Counted from the stretch's first letter, positions 7,705 through 16,083 are shown. The stretch is DNA of 64,000 bases from Chthonomonas sp. UBA2785 (GCA_002352215.1 DEIB01000056.1:1-64000), one strand, 5' to 3'. Translations and numbers: made by a program. Notes: generated by a model from the letters alone, not told the origin.

Positions 7705-8574
7705 TTACGGGCGTTCGATGGGCAAGCCCACGGCGTTGCCCCACTCGGTCCAGCTGCCGTCGTAATTGCGCACCTGCGGGTGCCCCAGCAGGTACTTGAG
7801 CACGAACCAGGTGTGGCTGCTGCGTTCGCCAATGCGGCAATAGGCGATGGTCGGTTCTTGCGGCTTCAGGCCGATCTCCCCTTCGTAAAGGGATTTGAGC
7901 TCGTCGGCATTCAGGAACGTGCCGTCGTCCGGGCGGATGGCGCGCGCCCAGGGCACATTCTTGGCCCCGGTGATGTGGCCACCGCGCAGGGCGCCCTCGT
8001 TCGGGTAATCCGGCATATGCAGGCGCTCGCCGGTGAATTCTTGCGGGCTGCGCACGTCCACCAGTTGGCCACCCGCGCGGACGTGGGCCAGCACGTCATC
8101 CCGGAAGGCGCGCTCTTGGGCGTCGTTGCGCGGCTGGGCGACGTAGTCGCTCGGGGTGGCGGTGGGGACTTCCTTGGTGAGGGGTCGATCTTCGTTCACC
8201 CACTTGATGCGTCCGCCGTCCATCACCGAGCACTTGGTGTGGCCAAAGAGAGTGAAAATCCAGAAGGCGTAGCACGCCCACCAGTTGTTGCGGTCGCCGT
8301 AAAACACGATGTGGCTATCCGCCGTGGCGCCGAGGCGGCGCATGAGTGCTTGGAAACCGTCTTGGTCCAGGTAGTCGCGGATGATGGGGTCGTTCAGGTC
8401 GCGAGTCCAGTCCACCTCGTGCGCCCCCGGGATGTGGCCGGAAGGGTAGAGCAGCGGATCTTCGTTGCTCTCCACCAAAATGACGCCCGGTTGCGAGCCG
8501 TTTTCCGCCACCCAGTCGGTGCTCACCAACACATGCGGGTGGGCGTAGCCGCGAGAAATGAACTCATTCATCAT
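7705..8574 (-). CDS. Two-domain rhodanese-type sulfurtransferase
   Basis: The protein is about 289 aa, with two rhodanese domains as in thiosulfate and 3-mercaptopyruvate sulfurtransferases. The N-terminal domain (about 15-140) is the inactive type; the C-terminal domain carries the active-site loop YCRIGERSSHTW with the catalytic cysteine. LVDVRSPQEFTGE and YDGSWTEWGN are standard motifs. CRIGERSS resembles thiosulfate-type rather than mercaptopyruvate-type loops. ATGs at 8574 and 8571 follow a GAGG ribosome-binding site, so unlike many neighbours this gene has a leader. It is followed at once by sufE. Confidence 0.88.
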   Translation of the reverse strand: MMNEFISRGYAHPHVLVSTDWVAENGSQPGVILVESNEDPLLYPSGHIPGAHEVDWTRDLNDPIIRDYLDQDGFQALMRRLGATADSHIVFYGDRNNWWACYAFWIFTLFGHTKCSVMDGGRIKWVNEDRPLTKEVPTATPSDYVAQPRNDAQERAFRDDVLAHVRAGGQLVDVRSPQEFTGERLHMPDYPNEGALRGGHITGAKNVPWARAIRPDDGTFLNADELKSLYEGEIGLKPQEPTIAYCRIGERSSHTWFVLKYLLGHPQVRNYDGSWTEWGNAVGLPIERP

Positions 8575-8585
8575 CAACCTCTTCT

Positions 8586-8607
8586 ATCTTGAACTATATG
8601 TCAAGAT
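8586..8607 (-). promoter_or_regulatory. Inverted repeat around the sulfurtransferase -10, candidate operator
   Basis: Perfect 7-bp arms ATCTTGA and TCAAGAT are separated by 8 nt. On the minus strand a -10-like TATAGT (8593-8598) lies mostly in the spacer, and the gene starts about 12 nt beyond the repeat. A repressor bound here would block the promoter of the sulfurtransferase-sufE operon. No regulator is encoded next to it, so the binding protein is unknown. Confidence 0.4.
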
Positions 8608-8658
8608 TCAGCCGAGCATTGGGATGGTGGGGACGAATGGACCTTCGCGAGGGGGCAA

Positions 8659-9102
8659 TCAGTCGTCGATGCGCCCGACCATGATGTGCGCGTTCATGGC
8701 GCGCAAGCGTCCGGCCAGGATGCGGGCCAAGTTTTCCATCAGTTGCGCCTTCATCTTGGGGTCGCCATCCAGCAGGGCGTGGAGCGTCTTGCGGTGGATC
8801 ACGTTCAGGCGCGTCATGCCTTGGCTCAGCACGGTGGCGCTCGCCGGCATTTCGTCCACGATGGAGACTTCGCCGAACACGCTTCCCTGGCCCATGGTGG
8901 CCAGCACATCGCCAGTTGCGGTGCGGACTTCGACGCCGCCTTCCGCCACGATGAAAAGGTCCGGGTTGGTCTCGGTGATGCGGATCACGGGGTCGCGGTC
9001 GCGATAGATCCGTTCGTCGCTGAGATCAAGCAGGATGCCCACCTGATCGGCCGTCATGTCCCGGAAAATCGGCTGTCGGAGGAGGTCGGCTGTGACTCGC
9101 AT
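8659..9102 (-). CDS. Cyclic nucleotide-binding domain protein without DNA-binding domain
   Basis: The protein is 147 aa and consists almost only of a CRP/FNR-type cNMP-binding fold: IVAEGGVEVRTATGDVLATM, then the phosphate-binding cassette GSVFGEVSIVDEMPASATV (about residues 73-91), then a C-helix. The cassette has the usual Gly-Glu, but the Arg of canonical cAMP binders is replaced by Pro-Ala. No helix-turn-helix follows, so it cannot act as a CRP-type transcription factor alone and may be a sensor or adaptor. TACACT lies 6 nt before the ATG. Confidence 0.8.
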   Translation of the reverse strand: MRVTADLLRQPIFRDMTADQVGILLDLSDERIYRDRDPVIRITETNPDLFIVAEGGVEVRTATGDVLATMGQGSVFGEVSIVDEMPASATVLSQGMTRLNVIHRKTLHALLDGDPKMKAQLMENLARILAGRLRAMNAHIMVGRIDD

Positions 9103-9108
9103 ACCCTT

Positions 9109-9114
9109 AGTGTA
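9109..9114 (-). promoter_or_regulatory. -10-like TACACT, 6 nt before the cNMP-binding gene
   Basis: TACACT then AAGGGT then ATG at 9102. AAGGGT could be taken for a Shine-Dalgarno, but it lies directly against the start codon. Confidence 0.6.
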
Positions 9115-9160
9115 ACGACCGAAAGCCCCTCAAGTCCAGTTCTGGCATGGAATCTCACGC

Positions 9161-9166
9161 TAGGCT
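9161..9166 (+). promoter_or_regulatory. -10-like TAGGCT, 7 nt before the small membrane protein
   Basis: TAGGCT then TAAGAAG then the ATG at 9174. It supports this start over the in-frame ATG at 9147. Confidence 0.45.
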
Positions 9167-9173
9167 TAAGAAG

Positions 9174-9428
9174 ATGACCTGGGCGCACATCAGCGGTACC
9201 GCCGAAAACATGGGCAATTTCCAGCAAACGTTGGTGCTCATGGCGATTGGGGGCACCATCGTGCTCATCGTTCTTCTGGTGATCTGGAATGTCGTTTCCA
9301 ACCGAGCCGGAGCTACCGGCGATGGCCGGGTGGATGCAAGCGCGCTCTTAGATGCGGAGGCCGATTCCGCCGCTGCTCCCGAGGAAGCTGCAGAAGAACC
9401 GACCTCGCGGACAGAATCACATTCCTGA
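9174..9428 (+). CDS. Small single-pass membrane protein, unknown function
   Basis: The protein is 84 aa with one strong membrane helix (about residues 19-40, LVLMAIGGTIVLIVLLVIW) and an acidic Ala/Glu-rich tail of about 40 residues ending TSRTESHS. I do not recognise a family. Its last 12 nt overlap the end of the convergent VOC-protein gene. The helix and codon composition favour a real gene; the TAGGCT element supports the start. Confidence 0.6.
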   Translation: MTWAHISGTAENMGNFQQTLVLMAIGGTIVLIVLLVIWNVVSNRAGATGDGRVDASALLDAEADSAAAPEEAAEEPTSRTESHS

Positions 9429-10172
9429 GAACGTGATGGTGTAGAAGACAGCCCCTTCGGCGTCCTTCTGCACGCAGATGCGACCCACAGTGGGCACATC
9501 AAACGGAGCCATGATCTCATCCCCGCCCGCGGCCTTCACCTTAGCCAGCGTGTCGTCGACGTTGGGCGAACTGAAGTAGACGCCCCAGTGCGGCGGCACC
9601 TCCGGCATGGCCATCACGCCCGCAAAGTTGCGGCCGTCCACGCTGAGCATGGTGTAGTCCATCTCGGTGCTGTGCTCGGTGCCCCAGCCCATGACTTGGG
9701 TGTAGAAGTCGATCGCGCCCTGCTTATCTCCCGCATAGAGTTCCAGCCAGGCCACCGGATCTTCCGGCGAATCTTCCGGCTTCGGATTGACGCTCTTGAA
9801 GAGGTAGCTCACGGCTCCATAGGGGTCTTGGATCAGGGCGGTGCGCCCCACGCCATCGATGTCAAAGGCCGGGGCCAGAATTTGTCCGCCCAGGCTGGCA
9901 GCCTTGGCGGCGGCGGCATCCACATCGTCCACGTTGAAGTACACGGCCCAGTGGGGAGGAACCCCCTCGGCGTGCGGCCCTTCGAGCGGCATGACACCCG
10001 CCCATGCGTGGTTGTTGTGGCTCAGCATGGTGTAGTTGCCCATCTCCGGCCCCATGTCCATGGTCTCCGTGCCCCAGCCAAAGAGTTCGGTGTAGAACTT
10101 GGTCGCGGCATCGGGCGTGCGGGTCGCGATTTCCAGCCACGCGTGGGCGCGGCCCGGGATTTGGTCACTCAT
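9417..10172 (-). CDS. Two-domain glyoxalase/bleomycin-resistance (VOC) family protein
   Basis: The protein is 251 aa with two VOC modules in tandem (about 5-120 and 130-250). Both repeat the sequence of FYTELFGWGTET or FYTQVMGWGTEH, then YTMLS, then PPHWAVYFNVDDV or PPHWGVYFSSPNV. Such proteins are usually metal-binding dioxygenase- or lyase-fold enzymes, or binders of small hydrophobic compounds; the substrate is unknown. The start at 10172 (MSDQIPGRAHAW) follows GGAG by about 8 nt, so this gene has a normal leader. The longer frame to 10238 has no homology. Confidence 0.85.
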   Translation of the reverse strand: MSDQIPGRAHAWLEIATRTPDAATKFYTELFGWGTETMDMGPEMGNYTMLSHNNHAWAGVMPLEGPHAEGVPPHWAVYFNVDDVDAAAAKAASLGGQILAPAFDIDGVGRTALIQDPYGAVSYLFKSVNPKPEDSPEDPVAWLELYAGDKQGAIDFYTQVMGWGTEHSTEMDYTMLSVDGRNFAGVMAMPEVPPHWGVYFSSPNVDDTLAKVKAAGGDEIMAPFDVPTVGRICVQKDAEGAVFYTITFSGM

Positions 10173-10266
10173 TTGAATAGCTCCATCCATGCCCAGTGGG
10201 CTTGGTGTAACGGATGCTACCACCACAAATAGACGCATGTCTACATACCCTATGTAAAAATGGGGT

Positions 10267-10272
10267 TAAACT
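10267..10272 (+). promoter_or_regulatory. -10-like TAAACT, 6 nt before rmuC
   Basis: TAAACT then AGAGGC then the GTG at 10279. AGAGG is too close to the start codon to serve as a Shine-Dalgarno. Confidence 0.6.
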
Positions 10273-10278
10273 AGAGGC

Positions 10279-11817
10279 GTGGATTTGATCTCGGCGATTG
10301 TGGGGGCACTGATTGGGTTGTTGTTGGGGGCAGGCGCGATTCTCCTGACCTTGCGCCCGAAGCTGGCCAAGCTGGAAACCGAGACGGGGCTGGCCAACCA
10401 AGCGGCCGAAGCGGCCCGCACGGACCTGGCCCGGCGCACCGAAGAATTGCAGGCGGTCCAGATCCAGAGCGCGATGCTTGAAGAGCGCGTGCGGCAGGCG
10501 GACGCGATGATGGCGAAGCTTGCGCAGCTAGAAGCGGACCTGCGGGCCGAAGGCGACATGCGATTGCAGCGGGAGACTGAGATTGCCCGCCTGACCAGCA
10601 CCCAAGAGGAGCGCGAACGCAGCTTTGAGGAGCAGAAGCAGGGGTTGCTGGAGGCCAAGCAGGCCCTGGAAGATCGGTTCAAGGCCCTCAGCGAGGAGAT
10701 CCTTAAGCAGAACACCACCGAGATGGTGCGGCAGGCCGAGGAACTGCTGAAGCGCTTCAAGGACAACGCCGACGGCGACCTGAAGGTGCGGCAAGAGGCC
10801 ATCAAGGAGACGCTGGAGCCCTTCCAACTTCGCCTAAAGCAACTGGAAGAGCTCAATCGCTCCCTAGACGAGAACCGGACCAAGGACAAGACGGAGATCA
10901 CCGAGCAGATTCGTCAGATGAACGATCTATATGGTGACCTAAACAAAAATACGACTCGACTCGTCACGGCTCTGCGCGACCCCGGCACGGCGGGGAATTG
11001 GGGTGAATTGGCTCTGCAACGAGTGCTGGAAATCGCGGGGCTGGCGGAGCACGTGGACTACGAAACTCAGGTGCACATTCCGGGCGAGGACAAGAATAGT
11101 CGTCCTGATGTCATTGTCACCCTGCCTGGGGAACGCCGCATTGTCATCGACGCGAAAACTCCGCTGGACGCCTACCTGCAGGCCATGGAAGTCAACGACG
11201 AACAGCAGCGCCGCGCATTGCTCGTCACCTTTGCGGAGAAGGTGATGGGACACGGCAAAGCCTTGGCCAAGCGAGACTACGGCAAGTCCGTGGAAGGATT
11301 GGAGTTGGTTGGGCTTTTCTTACCAAGCGAAAGCGCTTACCGGGCGGCCCTGGATGTGCGCCCCAATCTCGTTGAGGACATGCTGGCTCTCAACATCATG
11401 CTCATCTCGCCGCAAAACTCATTAGGGTTCCTAAGGGCCGTAGCTTTTGGTTGGAAGCAAGATCGCCTCGCCAAAGAAGCGAAGGAGGTGCACAACGCCG
11501 CCAGCCAGCTCTACGATTCGATCCAGGTTCTCATTGGCCATTACCTTGACATGGGCAAGGGACTCAACACCGCCGTCAAGGCATACAACAACATGGAGGG
11601 CAACTTGCGCACTCGCCTGATTCCTCGGGTGCGCAAGATGGCGGAGTTGGGTGCCGAGCACGCCAAGGAAATCGCCGAGCCGACTCTCGTGCAAGACCCG
11701 GTGGAGGCATCATTCCAACTCCCCGAGGTGCTCTCCAAGTCGCTCCCCGCCCCCACGGCGGAGGGCGAGGGCCTCTTCGCCGTGGTGAGCGAGGAACCGA
11801 GAGAACCCGAAGCCTAA
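10279..11817 (+). CDS. rmuC: DNA recombination protein RmuC
   Basis: The protein is 512 aa: an N-terminal membrane helix (about 5-25), a long coiled coil (about 28-200), and a PD-(D/E)XK nuclease-like domain with LYGDLNKNTTRLVTALRDPG, NWGELALQRVLEIAGL, RPDVIVTLPGERRIVIDAKT and LFLPSESAYRAAL. In E. coli RmuC limits recombination at inverted repeats; the biochemical activity is inferred from the fold. The start is a GTG with a -10-like element 6 nt upstream. The TAA overlaps the TAG of the convergent epimerase gene (shared CTAA). Confidence 0.93.
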   Translation: MDLISAIVGALIGLLLGAGAILLTLRPKLAKLETETGLANQAAEAARTDLARRTEELQAVQIQSAMLEERVRQADAMMAKLAQLEADLRAEGDMRLQRETEIARLTSTQEERERSFEEQKQGLLEAKQALEDRFKALSEEILKQNTTEMVRQAEELLKRFKDNADGDLKVRQEAIKETLEPFQLRLKQLEELNRSLDENRTKDKTEITEQIRQMNDLYGDLNKNTTRLVTALRDPGTAGNWGELALQRVLEIAGLAEHVDYETQVHIPGEDKNSRPDVIVTLPGERRIVIDAKTPLDAYLQAMEVNDEQQRRALLVTFAEKVMGHGKALAKRDYGKSVEGLELVGLFLPSESAYRAALDVRPNLVEDMLALNIMLISPQNSLGFLRAVAFGWKQDRLAKEAKEVHNAASQLYDSIQVLIGHYLDMGKGLNTAVKAYNNMEGNLRTRLIPRVRKMAELGAEHAKEIAEPTLVQDPVEASFQLPEVLSKSLPAPTAEGEGLFAVVSEEPREPEA

Positions 11818-12785
11818 ACCCGGCCGGCCAGTAGTTCGGCTTCGCGCTCCGGGGTAAGGCCGTTCTTCGGCTTGGCCCCGCCGCGCTCACGGTTCCACCA
11901 ATCCTGGGTGTCTTGCACGCTAAAGGTCAGCGGCCGGTACTTCAATCCGTGCATCTGGGCATGGTCGCTATTGACCTGCATGATGCCCGCCCGGGGTGCC
12001 CCGGCAAACCAGAAGGGAAGGTCTGCGCCGGTCAGCCCGGCTTCCATCAGTTCGGTCTCCGGCACCATGACTAGATTCGCGGAAGGATTGACCACGTCGC
12101 GAGTGGCCTTAATCAACTCGGGCAAAGTCGTGAACTCATTCGGTCCCACGGCATTGAATGGCCCGGTGGCGTCCGTGCCCAGCAGGTCCAGCATCCACCC
12201 CGTGAGGTCGCGCGCGTCAATCCACTGGATCGGCTGGCCGGTTTCCGGCACCAGCACGTCCCCGCCGCGCTGCATGCGCCACGGCCAGTAGGGGTAGCGC
12301 TCGGTGGCGTCGTAGCTGCCAATAATCAATCCCGGGCGGACGATCTGCACCGGGCCACTCCAAGCGTCCAGCGCGTCCTCGCAGGCCGTTTTTAGTCCGC
12401 CGTAGGTGGCCGGGCTCACTTCCTCGGTGGCAGGTTCGGGGGCCGGGACGCGCGGGGCGTTCTCATCCATCTTCCCGACAAACTCAGGGTCGTACACGCT
12501 GATCGTGCTCACAAACTGGTAGGTGCCCGCTCGCCCGGCAAGCTGGGTCATCATCATGTCCACCGCGCGAGGCACATAGGCGCTCACGTCTACCACCGCG
12601 TCCCAGGTTCCGGTGAGGGTACTCACATCCACCAGGCGGTCGCCATGCACGTGCGTGGCCTCGGGGAAGAGGTCGGCGTTGGTCCGCCCGCGATGGAAAA
12701 GGGTGACGTCGTGGCCCCGGCGAAGGGCCTCGGCCACCAGGTGCCGGCCCACAAACTGGGTACCGCCGAGAACGAGGAGTCGCAT
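11814..12785 (-). CDS. NAD-dependent epimerase/dehydratase-like reductase
   Basis: The protein is 323 aa, an extended SDR. The N-terminus MRLLVLGGTQFVGRHL carries the GxxGxxG-type NAD(P) loop, and YGGLKTACED holds the YxxxK pair. Middle and C-terminal parts (IQWIDARDLTGWMLDLL, FNAVGPNEFTTLPELI) resemble isoflavone-reductase-like and twin-arginine-type reductases of bacteria; the substrate is unknown. The ATG at 12785 has TAAGAT 7 nt upstream; an in-frame ATG at 12794 overlaps that element and is less likely. The uvrB stop lies 31 nt upstream. Confidence 0.85.
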   Translation of the reverse strand: MRLLVLGGTQFVGRHLVAEALRRGHDVTLFHRGRTNADLFPEATHVHGDRLVDVSTLTGTWDAVVDVSAYVPRAVDMMMTQLAGRAGTYQFVSTISVYDPEFVGKMDENAPRVPAPEPATEEVSPATYGGLKTACEDALDAWSGPVQIVRPGLIIGSYDATERYPYWPWRMQRGGDVLVPETGQPIQWIDARDLTGWMLDLLGTDATGPFNAVGPNEFTTLPELIKATRDVVNPSANLVMVPETELMEAGLTGADLPFWFAGAPRAGIMQVNSDHAQMHGLKYRPLTFSVQDTQDWWNRERGGAKPKNGLTPEREAELLAGRV

Positions 12786-12792
12786 GCGCTCC

Positions 12793-12798
12793 ATCTTA
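12793..12798 (-). promoter_or_regulatory. -10-like TAAGAT, 7 nt before the epimerase gene
   Basis: TAAGAT then GGAGCGC then ATG. It lies in the 31-nt gap after uvrB, so the epimerase may be transcribed on its own. Confidence 0.5.
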
Positions 12799-12816
12799 CG
12801 CCGAATGCGCCCGTGA

Positions 12817-14892
12817 TTAGCGCGACCGGCGGTCGCGGCCTGGCAGCTTCCGCTTTTCCTGCCCAATGCGGCCATCGCTCAGGCCCATGAGCTTGCGCAG
12901 CTCAGAGATCTCATCGCGCACCGCCGCTGCCTTCTCAAACTCCATCGCCCGGGCCAGGTCCTTCATGTCCTTTTCCAGCCGGTCAATGAGGATGGGAATG
13001 TCCTCTATGCGCAAGGACTGCCCCTCGCCCAGGGCGTCGCGGGTGTCGGTGCTGTACTGCGCCGAAAGTTCCTTCACGGTGTCGTAAACCCGCACCGTCT
13101 CGCGCACTTCCTTCACCACCGTCATGGGCTGCACGTTGTTGCGCACGTTGTATTCGTGCTGGATCTCGCGCCGTCGGTTGGTCTCGTCAATGGCGTACTG
13201 CATCGAGTCCGTCACGCGGTCGGCGTAGAGGATCACGCGGCCGCCAGCGTTTCGGGCGGCGCGGCCTATGGTCTGGATGAGCGAGGTGCCGGAGCGGAGG
13301 AAGCCCTCCTTGTCGGCATCCAGAATGGCCACCAGCGTGACCTCGGGGAGGTCGAGACCCTCACGGAGGAGGTTGACCCCTACAATCACGTCGTAGACCC
13401 CCAGCCGCAGGTCGCGCAGAATCTCGGGCCGCTCCAGCGAGTGCACGTTGCTGTGCACGTAGTTCACCTTCACCCCCGCGTCTTGCAGGTAGTTCGTCAG
13501 GTCCTCGGCCATCTTCTTGGTCAGGGTGGTGACCAAGGCACGCTCGCTCCGCTTCACTCGCTCCTGAATTTCGTAGATCAGGTCGTCAATCTGGTTTTGG
13601 GTGGGTCGAATATCTACTTCGGGGTCAATAACGTAAGTAGGCCGAATAATCTGCTCGGCCCGCTGGCTCTCGTTCTCGATCTCGAACGGACCAGGGGTGG
13701 CGCTGACGAACACCACCTGCGGCGTGCGTTCCAGGAACTCCTCGAACTTCAATGGGCGGTTGTCCAGGGCGCTGGGCAGGCGGAACCCGTAGTCCACCAG
13801 CACGCTCTTGCGTTGCCGGTCGCCGTTGTACATGGCTCGGATTTGCGGCAGGGTTTGGTGGCTTTCGTCAATGAACACCACCGCGTCCTTCGGCAAGAAG
13901 TCAATCAGCGTAAAGGGCGGGTCGCCCGGCTGGCGGCCATCAAAGTAGCGGCTGTAGTTCTCAATCCCGTTGCAATAGCCAACTTCGCGGATCATCTCGA
14001 TGTCGAATTCGGTGCGCTGCTTCAGGCGTTGGGCTTCCAGGAGCTTGCCCTGCGCCTCAAACCACGCCACCTGCCGGTCGCGCTCCTCGATGATCTGGTC
14101 CAGCACTTGGTCGATCTTCTCGAACGGCGTGACGTAGTGAGTGGCGGGGAAGATCGAGCACTTGCTGGGTTCATCCAGAGTCTGTTGGGTGAGCGGGTCC
14201 ACCAGCCGGATGCGCTCCACGGTGTCGCCAAAGAACTCCACCCGCGTCACGATCTCTTCGTCCTTGGGTTGGATTTCCAGCGTGTCGCCCCGCACTCGGA
14301 ACGTGCCGCGCTCCAGCACCATGTCGTTGCGAGTGAACTGCATCTGGATCATGCGCTTGATCGCCTGATCCATGGGGAAATCCACGTCTTTCTCGAACGT
14401 GATGACGCTCTCGGCGTAGAGGTCGGGCGAACCCAAGCCGTAAATGCACGACACCGACGCCACCACAATCACATCGCGTCGTTCCAGCAGGCTCTGGGTG
14501 GCCGCGTGGCGCAGGCGCTCAATCTCTTCGTTAACCGAACTATCTTTTTCGATGTAGAGGTCGCTTTGAGGGACGTAGGCTTCCGGCTGGTAGTAGTCGT
14601 AGTAGCTGATGAAGTACTCGACCGCGTTATCGGGGAAGAACGCGCGGAACTCCTGGCACAGCTGGGCGGCCAGAGTTTTGTTGTGGGCAATGATCAGCGC
14701 GGGGCGCTGCATCTGCGCAATCACGCTGGCCATGGTGTAGGTTTTCCCCGTGCCGGTGGCCCCCAGCAGGGTTTGGTAGCGGTAGCCGCTGTCCAGTCCA
14801 TCGCACAGGGTCGCGATCGCCGTAGCCTGGTCGCCCTTGGGCGAAAAATCCTTGCTCAGGGCCAGCGGCGTATCGTACTGAACGATCGACAT
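12817..14892 (-). CDS. uvrB: Excinuclease ABC subunit B
   Basis: UvrB is the damage-verifying helicase of nucleotide excision repair and acts with UvrA and UvrC. The protein is 691 aa. Visible features are Walker A GATGTGKT (about residues 44-51), the beta-hairpin region YYDYYQPEAYVP, helicase motif II FIDESH, motif V/VI segments VGVNLLREGLDLPEV and IQTIGRAARN, and the C-terminal UVR domain EFEKAAAVRDEI. The ATG at 14892 has a perfect TATAAT 6 nt upstream; an in-frame TTG at 14913 lies before that element and is rejected. No LexA-type box was recognised. Confidence 0.97.
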   Translation of the reverse strand: MSIVQYDTPLALSKDFSPKGDQATAIATLCDGLDSGYRYQTLLGATGTGKTYTMASVIAQMQRPALIIAHNKTLAAQLCQEFRAFFPDNAVEYFISYYDYYQPEAYVPQSDLYIEKDSSVNEEIERLRHAATQSLLERRDVIVVASVSCIYGLGSPDLYAESVITFEKDVDFPMDQAIKRMIQMQFTRNDMVLERGTFRVRGDTLEIQPKDEEIVTRVEFFGDTVERIRLVDPLTQQTLDEPSKCSIFPATHYVTPFEKIDQVLDQIIEERDRQVAWFEAQGKLLEAQRLKQRTEFDIEMIREVGYCNGIENYSRYFDGRQPGDPPFTLIDFLPKDAVVFIDESHQTLPQIRAMYNGDRQRKSVLVDYGFRLPSALDNRPLKFEEFLERTPQVVFVSATPGPFEIENESQRAEQIIRPTYVIDPEVDIRPTQNQIDDLIYEIQERVKRSERALVTTLTKKMAEDLTNYLQDAGVKVNYVHSNVHSLERPEILRDLRLGVYDVIVGVNLLREGLDLPEVTLVAILDADKEGFLRSGTSLIQTIGRAARNAGGRVILYADRVTDSMQYAIDETNRRREIQHEYNVRNNVQPMTVVKEVRETVRVYDTVKELSAQYSTDTRDALGEGQSLRIEDIPILIDRLEKDMKDLARAMEFEKAAAVRDEISELRKLMGLSDGRIGQEKRKLPGRDRRSR

Positions 14893-14898
14893 ACCCCT

Positions 14899-14904
14899 AT
14901 TATA
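14899..14904 (-). promoter_or_regulatory. -10 TATAAT, 6 nt before uvrB
   Basis: A consensus TATAAT is followed by AGGGGT and the ATG. This is one of the clearest cases of the leaderless layout in the window. Confidence 0.7.
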
Positions 14905-14931
14905 CGTAGACAAACGTACGCAGGGTGGCGG

Positions 14932-16077
14932 CTAGTGCCCGCCGCAGGACCGCATGGCGGCAATGCGTTTCTGCTGGTTCTTCACCCCATCCAAGGAGTG
15001 GCACCGCACTTCCCCCAATTGCCCAGCCACATATTCCTGCAGGCGCCCCAGCTCCGCATCGAAGTCGTCCGGAGCCTGCTCAAAGCAAAGACTCACGACC
15101 TCGCCCATCTCCACATCAAAGTCCCACACGCCGATCAGCATCCCCTCCCGCACCCAGCCTTGCCCGGGCAGGTTGCCTAGCATCCCGGGCGGAAGCGCTT
15201 CCCAAACCGGGTGTTTAGCGGCGGCGAGTGTCAGATGCTCGGCCAAAGTGCGGCGCAGGTGGAACAGGTTGTCTATGTGCCCCACGGCCCTGGTAGCGGC
15301 CACTCCTGGGTCCACTTCGCCCCGCGAGGCCAAGCGCAAGCCCCCTTCGTACTCCACCAGGTCTAGCCCGGATATGGCTTGCTTTGCGCGCCCCGCCCCG
15401 AAGCCGCTAAACCACCGAAACTCATCGAGGGTCGCGGCATCGTTCCATTGCCAATACAGGCGGGCAAACTCCGCATCCGCATTCTCCGGCGCGGCGGGGG
15501 CATCGGGCCACAGCACGTACTCGTAGCGCTCGTTATCCAGGCGTCCGTTGGTCGGCACGTTCCGCACTCGGCCCTGCGAGCGCAACGGGTTGAGGGCAAG
15601 GGCAAGACTGCTCGTGATGCCAGCTTTCTTGCCGGCCTCCCCAAAGTTCACCACCCGGTCGCCGAGGGCATCCTTCATCGCCGCCGGTGTCATCGGTCCT
15701 CCCGCCAATGCCTCTAAGACATCATCGCAGTACCGTTGAATGTCTTCGTCTGTCACCCCCAGCTTGTTCTTGGCGGTGCGGAGCTGAGCGGCATCACTAA
15801 ATCCTCGCCCCACGGCCAGGGCCAGCCCCGCATGGGCGGCCGGCACCAAGTAGGTGCAGCCCCGGGCGCAGGGCAGCTCCATCACTTCGCCCCGGGCCGC
15901 CGCCGCATCCACTTCCTCGCGGGTGTGGCCGGTGCGCGCCCAAATGTGCAGATAGGGGTTGCTGCCCCCCACGGTGCGCGCCCACCCGGTTTGGGCCAAG
16001 CATTCGGCGACGCCGGTGCGCGGGGTGGCATCCAGCCACTGCACGGCGGCACTGCGGGCTAGGCGGCTCTGAGACAT
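14932..16077 (-). CDS. Winged-helix AlkZ/YcaQ-like protein (HTH_42 family)
   Basis: The protein is 381 aa. It matches the HTH_42/AlkZ-like layout of tandem winged helices: an N-terminal SRLARSAAVQWLDATPR segment, CARGCTYLVPAAHAGLAL, DEFRWFSGFGAGRAKQAI and a C-terminal domain ending in VRCHSLDGVKNQQKRIAAM. Characterised members are DNA glycosylases that remove alkylated bases or unhook crosslinks; activity here is inferred. It lies next to uvrB, facing the same way. The start at 16077 has TATACT 6 nt upstream. Confidence 0.7.
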   Translation of the reverse strand: MSQSRLARSAAVQWLDATPRTGVAECLAQTGWARTVGGSNPYLHIWARTGHTREEVDAAAARGEVMELPCARGCTYLVPAAHAGLALAVGRGFSDAAQLRTAKNKLGVTDEDIQRYCDDVLEALAGGPMTPAAMKDALGDRVVNFGEAGKKAGITSSLALALNPLRSQGRVRNVPTNGRLDNERYEYVLWPDAPAAPENADAEFARLYWQWNDAATLDEFRWFSGFGAGRAKQAISGLDLVEYEGGLRLASRGEVDPGVAATRAVGHIDNLFHLRRTLAEHLTLAAAKHPVWEALPPGMLGNLPGQGWVREGMLIGVWDFDVEMGEVVSLCFEQAPDDFDAELGRLQEYVAGQLGEVRCHSLDGVKNQQKRIAAMRSCGGH

Positions 16078-16083
16078 TCCCTT

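Noticed and set aside
8599..8604. TTGACA as a -35 box of the sulfurtransferase promoter
   Set aside because: It overlaps the TATAGT -10 candidate, and no -10 hexamer lies 16-18 nt downstream of it. It is better explained as one arm of the inverted repeat.
14911..14913. TTG start for uvrB
   Set aside because: It would add seven residues that read through the TATAAT element; the ATG at 14892 fits homology and the promoter spacing.
13156..15180. Long plus-strand open frame (674 codons) opposite uvrB
   Set aside because: It is antisense to a certain gene, its product is a low-complexity Val/His/Arg/Leu string typical of high-GC shadow frames, and it has no recognisable motif.
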